Assembly (NCBI RefSeq): GCF_016595525.1
Contig: NZ_JAENII010000016.1
Location: forward strand, 1 to 64,000
DNA: 64,000 nucleotides
Origin: Haloferula rosea
GTDB taxonomy: Bacteria; Verrucomicrobiota; Verrucomicrobiia; Verrucomicrobiales; Akkermansiaceae
Direction: 5' to 3'
Position 1 is the stretch's first letter; each line of letters starts with the position of its first letter. A program made the translations under genes and the position numbers. Of this stretch, positions 62,899-64,000 are shown one piece after another. The notes below the pieces were generated by a model, which saw only the letters and a program-made list of their open reading frames with translations, searched no databases and was not told the DNA's origin.

Positions 62899-64000
62899 AT
62901 GAGTGAACCACCCCCGCTGCCCGCCGACCGCACCCGGTCACGGACCGTGAACCTGATCACGTCCATCCTTTTCCTGTTGTTGGCCACCTGGACCTTGGTG
63001 GCCGACCTGCGCTTCCCGGTCGACATGCTGCTGCAGAGCTCGGCAAGCAGCGTCCTCCTCGCCCTGTTCGTGAGTGTCTGGCTGTTTGCGGCCGTCATCA
63101 CCTCGGCGTTTCCGAAGCGCATCGTCATCGCCGCTTCCATCCTCGTCACCCTGCGGGTCGGATTCGGCTGGCCCCTGAACCATCTCATCGGGAATACCCC
63201 GGCGGCCCAGATCATCAGCTCACTCATCTTCGTGCTCGCAGCCGGCTACCTCTTCGGCTCGCTGAAGAGTTGGCCGGGCATCGCCGCGCGACCATGGTTC
63301 CAGCTCAAGCACTTCTTCATCATGCTGGCCTTCTGGCTGATCTTCGGCGTGGTCTCGTTGGTCCCCGTGGGCCTCGGGGTGCTCCAGGGCTTGGACAACT
63401 TCGCCGGGACCTACGTCGACCTATCAATCAAGGGAGTCAGCCTGAAGGAACGCATCTTCGAGAAAGGAGACTCAAGGGTGCGTCTCACCGGCATGGTCCA
63501 TATCGCGGATCCATCGTTCTACCAGACGCTCGCCTACCGGCAGTCACCCCCACCTTCCGAGCGCCACCTGGTCCTGACGGAAGGAGTCTCGGATCGCGAC
63601 GAGATCCTCCCCGAGTCATTCCGAACCGGGCAGACTTATGCCAAGCTCGCCGCCAAGCTTGGCCTCGAGCCCCAAGGAAGCCCACGCGAATCCAGCGAAG
63701 CAGCCGCCCCGATCGTTCCTCCAGGCATGACCTATCTGAATGCCGATAGCGACATCTCGGACCTGCCCCAGAAACATCAGGACCTCCTCGTCAAACTCCT
63801 CACCTTCATCGATGAAGCCGAACTCTTCGAGATGTTCACCATGCCCGATGGGGTCACCGCCCTCGACGTGCACGACCTGTTCATGGTCGGTCTCCTGAAA
63901 AGCCGGAACGATCACCTGATGGCGGTCATGGATCAGGAAATGCCGGGCTACGACGAAGTCCACATCCCATGGGGCGCCGCCCACCTTCCCGACATCGAGG
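62899..64000 (+). CDS. Multi-TM protein with TraB/Tiki-like domain, N-terminal part
   Basis: Open from ATG 62899 through the right edge (367 residues so far). The N-terminal half has about five membrane helices (NLITSILFLLLATWTLV; VLLALFVSVWLFAAVITSAF; IISSLIFVLAAGYLFG; FFIMLAFWLIFGVVSLVP). The C-terminal half resembles the TraB/PrgY/GumN superfamily: VRLTGMVHIADPSFYQTL with the first His, LTEGVSDRDE with the conserved Glu, and PWGAAHLPDIE at the window edge, matching the second GxxH block. TraB/Tiki proteins are metal-dependent peptidase-like enzymes; PrgY removes a peptide pheromone. Substrate here unknown. Confidence 0.7.
   Translation, partial: MSEPPPLPADRTRSRTVNLITSILFLLLATWTLVADLRFPVDMLLQSSASSVLLALFVSVWLFAAVITSAFPKRIVIAASILVTLRVGFGWPLNHLIGNTPAAQIISSLIFVLAAGYLFGSLKSWPGIAARPWFQLKHFFIMLAFWLIFGVVSLVPVGLGVLQGLDNFAGTYVDLSIKGVSLKERIFEKGDSRVRLTGMVHIADPSFYQTLAYRQSPPPSERHLVLTEGVSDRDEILPESFRTGQTYAKLAAKLGLEPQGSPRESSEAAAPIVPPGMTYLNADSDISDLPQKHQDLLVKLLTFIDEAELFEMFTMPDGVTALDVHDLFMVGLLKSRNDHLMAVMDQEMPGYDEVHIPWGAAHLPDIE

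Overview
The window looks like a chromosomal stretch of a GC-rich verrucomicrobial bacterium (Verrucomicrobiota, probably Verrucomicrobiaceae or Akkermansiaceae related). This is inferred from gene content. There is a PEP-CTERM anchored LamG protein, two FGly-type sulfatases, and several very large secreted beta-helix or autotransporter-like repeat proteins that end in a shared x-F-x-R-L type C-terminal domain. There are also secreted prolyl oligopeptidases, PQQ-like and sorbosone-type propellers, a TAT-exported sugar isomerase and thrombospondin-type-3 calcium repeats. No rRNA, tRNA, CRISPR array, transposase or phage gene could be supported.

Layout. 0-9 kb: the tail of a SASA esterase, a large secreted hydrolase with a 17-copy KPxPA repeat, an S9 peptidase bracketed by 71-bp direct repeats, a Tll0287-like lipoprotein and a DUF2202 ferritin-like protein. 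9.5-18 kb: a secreted propeller, an OmpR/histidine-kinase pair and a 1528-residue G8/beta-helix protein. 18-25 kb: a small GntR-like regulator, the PEP-CTERM protein, a large secreted protein of unknown function, a cytochrome-c-like protein with no heme motif, and an autotransporter-like protein. 25-34 kb: a GH36-like glycosidase gene broken by one in-frame TAG, then a giant protein with seven internal repeats. A 226-bp duplicate of the 5' end of the glycosidase gene lies on the far side of the giant gene, beside another gene remnant. 34-46 kb: another repeat protein, a multidomain S8 protease with Glu at the usual Asp position, a cytoplasmic-type prolyl oligopeptidase and a sulfatase. 46-49.4 kb: a lower-GC islet holding an uncharacterised three-gene unit (DUF2235 hydrolase, two-TM coiled-coil protein, TPR protein), ending in a heptanucleotide tandem repeat. 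49.6-64 kb: a second sulfatase, an unknown lipoprotein, MaoC hydratase, L,D-transpeptidase, EF-hand lipoprotein, Pmp3, a PAP2 phosphatase with an unknown partner, a PQQ propeller, a TAT sugar isomerase, MgtE, a cytochrome plus sorbosone-dehydrogenase-like pair, and a membrane protein with a TraB-like domain that runs off the right edge.

How the genes may work together (inference). Esterase, sulfatases, the GH36-like enzyme, the G8 protein and the sugar isomerase suggest breakdown of sulfated or acetylated polysaccharides. The secreted proteases and repeat proteins suggest surface or extracellular protein processing. The best candidates for something undescribed are the DUF2235 three-gene unit, the repeat-bounded 28-36.8 kb mosaic, and the C-terminal domain shared by the secreted proteins. 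Base-composition remarks are by-eye impressions, not computed values.
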